A DNA stretch of 11,182 bases from contig JAMOTU010000046.1 in NCBI GenBank assembly GCA_027062165.1, positions 1 to 11,182 on the forward strand, in the 5' to 3' direction. The notes beneath the pieces were generated by a model that did no database searches, was not told where the DNA came from, and saw only the letters and a program-made list of their open reading frames with translations. Positions 8,264-11,182 of this stretch are shown here, piece by piece. Each line of letters begins with the position of its first letter. Within the stretch, counting starts at the first letter, position 1. The translations under genes were made by a program, and so were the position numbers. The DNA comes from Candidatus Altimarinota bacterium (GTDB taxonomy: Bacteria > Patescibacteriota > Gracilibacteria > Absconditabacterales > Absconditicoccaceae).

Positions 8264-8335
8264 ACGGCCGTAGTGTAATTGGGAACATGGAGGACTTCGG
8301 CTCCTCCGTTGCCGGTTCAAGTCCGGCCGGCCGTG
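8264..8335 (+). tRNA. tRNA with anticodon UCG (reads CGA/CGG; nominally Arg, possibly Trp)
   Basis: A full cloverleaf: acceptor ACGGCCG/CGGCCGT, D arm GTGT-AATTGGGA-ACAT, anticodon arm GAGGA-CTTCGGC-TCCTC (anticodon TCG at 8297-8299), a 4-base variable loop, T arm GCCGG-TTCAAGT-CCGGC, discriminator G at 8335. No CCA is encoded. By anticodon it would be tRNA-Arg. However, A1:U72 and G73 are tryptophan identity elements in bacteria, and the D loop has G where bacterial tRNA-Arg carries A20. The D and T arms also resemble tRNA-Gln. In Absconditabacterales CGA/CGG are reported as Trp, so a Trp-charged UCG tRNA would fit. The structure is certain; the charged amino acid is open. Confidence 0.93.
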
Positions 8336-8344
8336 GTTTTAGAT

Positions 8345-8431
8345 GGTGGGGTGGCAGAGTGGTCGAATGCGCCCGCCTGGAGAGCGGGTAGCCCTGTTTG
8401 GGGCTCGAGGGTTCGAATCCCTCCCCCACCG
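8345..8431 (+). tRNA. tRNA-Ser (anticodon GGA)
   Basis: An 87-base class II tRNA: acceptor GGTGGGG/CCCCACC, anticodon arm CCCGC-CTGGAGA-GCGGG with anticodon GGA, a long variable arm (AGCCC..GGGCT) typical of serine, T arm GAGGG-TTCGAAT-CCCTC, and discriminator G. No CCA is encoded. It lies 9 bases after the UCG tRNA and before a strong terminator. Confidence 0.96.
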
Positions 8432-8470
8432 AGTTGAGTAGTTAATTTTAGTTGTTTTAAAAATAATTAA

Positions 8471-8495
8471 ACGCCCCTTAAAAAGGGGCGTTTTT
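8471..8495. terminator. Bidirectional hairpin terminator
   Basis: A perfect 7-bp stem ACGCCCC/GGGGCGT with a 7-base loop is followed by T residues on the plus strand, ending the RNase III-tRNA transcript. On the minus strand the same hairpin is followed by TTTAATTATTTTT and lies 15 bases after the aminotransferase stop, so it probably ends that transcript too. Confidence 0.88.
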
Positions 8496-8509
8496 AGTAT
8501 TGTAAGCAA

Positions 8510-9655
8510 TTATTTTCAAAAGTATTTTTTTAATCTTTCGAGTCATTCTTTTAGGTCATCAAAATCTCTTCAAAAACAGATTCTAAAATGACCTTTTCAT
8601 CTATTTCAAAATCCTGATCCAGGAACTAAAGCTAATTTAGCTTTATGTAGGATATTTATACATTCTTCATAATCATTATCTGTATATTTAAATTTTGGGA
8701 AAACAAAATATGCTGCTTTAGGTATCTGAAAATCTATAAAATCTTTAAGCTGATTCAATTGTTTAATAGTATAATCTCTTCTTTCTTGTAATTGTTTTTT
8801 TATTTTTTTTGCCCACTCATCATAGATTTCAAAAGTAGATATTGCTGCCCATTGACTGTGGACAGGGGCACAAGTTAGTAGATTGTCATGAACTTTTATT
8901 ATTTCTTTGTTTAGGCGCTCTTCAGCAATTATGTATCATATTCTCCATCAAGTCATACCAAAAGTTTTTGACCAACTATTAACTAATACTAGATTTGGAT
9001 AACTTTTAAAAAATATAATAGCTGATTGAAAGATTTCATTGTCATATATAAATTCATCATATACTTCATCGATTACTACATATATATTTTTTTCTTTAGA
9101 TATCTCTAAAAGTTTTTTTATTTTATCTAAACTAAAAATAGACCCTGTGGGGTTATTAGGGTTTGGAAAGATAATAGCTTTAGTTTTTGAGGTAATAAGT
9201 TTTTTAATTGTTTCTATGTTTAAGTCTCGGTTATCATCTAATGGAGCGCTTATAGGTTTTCATCTAGCTGTTAAAACACATCATCTATAAGAAGCATAAG
9301 TAGGATCTATTAAAATTACTTCATCTTCGGGAAAAAGAGTAGCTAATAAAAAGCTACTTATAGCTTCTATAGCTCAAGCTGTGATAGTTATGTTTTTCTC
9401 TGGGTCAATTTCGATATTGTATTTTTCAAAATATCTTGCTGCTATTGAATCTCTTAGTTGAGGAAGTCAAGGGACAATTGAGTATCTGTTAGTTTCTCAT
9501 TTTTTGATTTTTTCTATTAGGAAATCTACTATTGGTTGTGGAGTAGGGTATCGAGGTATTCATTGAGCAAGAGATACAACTCAAGGTATTCTTGAAGCTT
9601 CTAATTCAAATTTTTTAATGAGAGACATATCTTCATTTTCTAGAGGGAAATTCAT
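8510..9655 (-). CDS. Class I PLP-dependent aminotransferase (aspartate/aromatic type)
   Basis: A 381-residue fold-type I aminotransferase. Visible motifs are SLAQGIP near the N-terminus, ITAGAIEAI, the PLP-contacting NPNNPTG, DEVYDEF, the lysine motif SWSKTFGMTGWRIGY with PLP-binding Lys230, and a C-terminal RICFGRDF carrying the carboxylate-binding Arg. These place it with the AspB/Iγ-like group, which includes aspartate, aromatic and prephenate aminotransferases; substrate cannot be read from sequence. It could transaminate the TyrA and PheA products or serve aspartate metabolism. About 14 in-frame TGA codons act as glycine. CGA codons occur at residue 35 (GIP-x-YPTP) and 143 (DDN-x-DLNIE). 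The ATG lies 13 bases after the glycyl-tRNA synthetase stop, so they form one transcript, ended by the shared hairpin. Confidence 0.9.
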
Positions 9656-9668
9656 TGTTTGCTTTTAA

Positions 9669-11117
9669 TTACATAAATTTTTTAATCTCTTCGATTTTTA
9701 TTCTTTGTTGCTGCATTGTGTCTCTATCTCTTATAGTTACTGTTCAGTCTTCTAATGTTTGATAATCTATAGTAATACAATAAGGTGTTCAAATTTCATC
9801 TTGTCTTCTATATCTTTTTCAAATATTTCCTTTTATATCTAATTCAACCATATAATCTTGGGATAATTCTTTGAAAATATTTTGTGCTAGATTAACCATA
9901 TCTTCATTTTTTTCCAAAAGTGGTAAAATGGCAAATTTAATTGGAGCAACGTTTTTGTGGAATCTTGCTACAACTCTTGTTTGAGTTCTTCATTTTGGAT
10001 CTGTGTATTGTTCTTCATCATAAGCATCTAACATTGTTGTAAATATAGCTCTTGTTAGACCCCAAGAAGGTTCAATAACCCAAGGTATAAATCTTTTTCA
10101 AGTTTTTGGATCAGAGTATTGTAAGTCTTGTCCAGAGTGTTTCATATGTTGGCGAAGATCATAGTCAGTTCTTCTAGCTATACCTTGTAATTCTCACCAT
10201 CACCAAGGAAAGTAATATTCTATATCAGTAGTTCATTTACTATAATGTGAAAGTTCATCTGGTTCATGATCTCTAAATCTTAAGTTTTCTTCTTTTATTC
10301 AAATTGTTTTTGTCCACCAATTCCAAGACCATTTTTTCCATTTTTCAAAATATTCTTCGTCTTTTTCTGGTTCAACGAAATATTCTATTTCCATTTGTTC
10401 AAATTCTCTTACTCTGTAGAGAAAATTTCCTGGTGTAATTTCATTTCTAAAAGCTTTTCAGATTTGTGCTATACCGAAAGGTAGTTTTACTCTCATAGTA
10501 TCAAGTATATTTTTGAAATTTACAAAAATTCATTGTGCTGTTTCGGGTCTTAGATAAACTACAGTTGATTCATCTTCAATTACTCCTTGATGAGTTTTAA
10601 ACATAAGGTTAAATTTTCTTACATCAGTCCAGTTAGCAGGTTTTCAAGTGTTAGGATTGTTTGGTATATATTTTTCAATAAATGCTTTCATTTGATCAAA
10701 GCTCCAAGATTCTGGTATGAGATTAGTTACTCAAAATTCTTTATTTATTTTTTCTAAGATTTGTTCATCGGTGAGTTGTTGTCTAAGTTCTTCGATTTTA
10801 GCTTCGATTAGTTTATCAACTCTAAATCTTTCTCATGTATTTTTGTCATCTATCATTGGATCATTGAAGTTTTCAACGTGTCCTGAAGCTTCCCAAACTT
10901 TTGGATTCATTAATATTGCTGCATCTAGTGGGATAATGTCAGGTCTTTTTTGTATAAATTCTTTCCACCAAAGGTCTATTATATTTTTTCTTAAAATAGT
11001 TCCGTATGGTCATAGATCCCAAGCATTAGCAAGGCCTCCATAGATAGAAGATCCAGGATAAACAAATCCTCTTCTTTTTGCCCAAGCTACTATTGTTTGT
11101 AGGTCTTTGTTATTCAT
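9669..11117 (-). CDS. glyS: Glycyl-tRNA synthetase, single-chain dimeric type (GlyRS)
   Basis: A 482-residue class II synthetase that attaches glycine to tRNA-Gly. The order is family-typical: [14 protein letters not shown] (26-39), GHVENFNDP (79-87), LRPETAQGIF (189-198), [19 protein letters not shown] (motif 2, 223-241), [22 protein letters not shown] (288-309), [10 protein letters not shown] (motif 3, 347-356), and an anticodon-binding domain ending in [13 protein letters not shown] and TIRDRDTM. This is the alpha-2 form related to archaeal and Thermus enzymes, not the alpha/beta form. About 15 glycines are encoded by TGA and about 13 by GGN, including invariant ones in PWGWGE. It is therefore itself dependent on UGA-to-Gly decoding. 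No CGA or CGG codon occurs. First gene of the minus-strand pair. TTGATT and CATAAT-like words occur upstream but no convincing promoter pair. Confidence 0.96.
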
Positions 11118-11182
11118 AGTAAATTGTTTATTATTTTTAAAATTATGATTAAGGTTAAATATTTTCTAGGAAAAATCAATTT

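Noticed and set aside
8199..8429. Minus-strand protein across the two tRNAs
   Set aside because: It is the antisense of two perfect tRNA cloverleafs and has the typical tRNA-derived peptide look.
9039..9290. Plus-strand 83-residue protein
   Set aside because: It is antisense to the conserved centre of the aminotransferase, including the PLP-binding motifs.
10717..11043. Plus-strand 108-residue protein
   Set aside because: It lies antisense within the strongly conserved glycyl-tRNA synthetase and shows a Ser/Leu/Ile-rich shadow composition.

Overview
The window is AT-rich bacterial DNA in which UGA is read as glycine. Every long gene is cut up by in-frame TGA under the standard code, but becomes one continuous, recognisable protein when TGA is glycine, and all visible stops are TAA (10 genes) or TAG (2 genes). 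This is the code of Gracilibacteria and Absconditabacteria (SR1) in the Candidate Phyla Radiation. A tRNA with a UCG anticodon and Trp-like ends (A1:U72, G73), plus rare CGA/CGG codons at positions that often suit an aromatic residue, raise the possibility of the Absconditabacterales code, in which CGA/CGG are also read as Trp. The UGA reading is certain; the CGA/CGG reading is inference.

Layout. At 2-2275 (+) are the end of a membrane protein, then prephenate dehydrogenase (tyrA) and prephenate dehydratase (pheA), tightly packed. Converging on pheA is a minus-strand AbiEi-like winged-helix gene (2272-3045); the two genes share a TTAA palindrome that supplies both stops. Behind the AbiEi-like gene lie three 13-bp repeats at an exact 23-bp period (3085-3143), then a small ORF of unknown function (3211-3483) and a terminator.

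At 3607-7471 (+) is a compact run: a MurE-like Mur ligase without its N-terminal domain, a small membrane-anchored protein, DNA polymerase III delta' (holB) and a calcineurin-like phosphoesterase. The last three overlap or almost touch. RNase III (7502-8227) follows from its own likely promoter, then two tRNAs (anticodons UCG and GGA) and a strong hairpin terminator that also faces the minus-strand genes.

At 8510-11117 (-) is a two-gene unit: glycyl-tRNA synthetase and, 13 bases after it, a class I PLP aminotransferase. The synthetase needs UGA decoded as glycine for its own synthesis. The aminotransferase could complete Phe/Tyr synthesis from the tyrA/pheA products, but its substrate cannot be told from sequence.

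The points most worth following are the UCG tRNA with its CGA/CGG contexts, and the orphan AbiEi-like gene with its 23-bp-period repeats.
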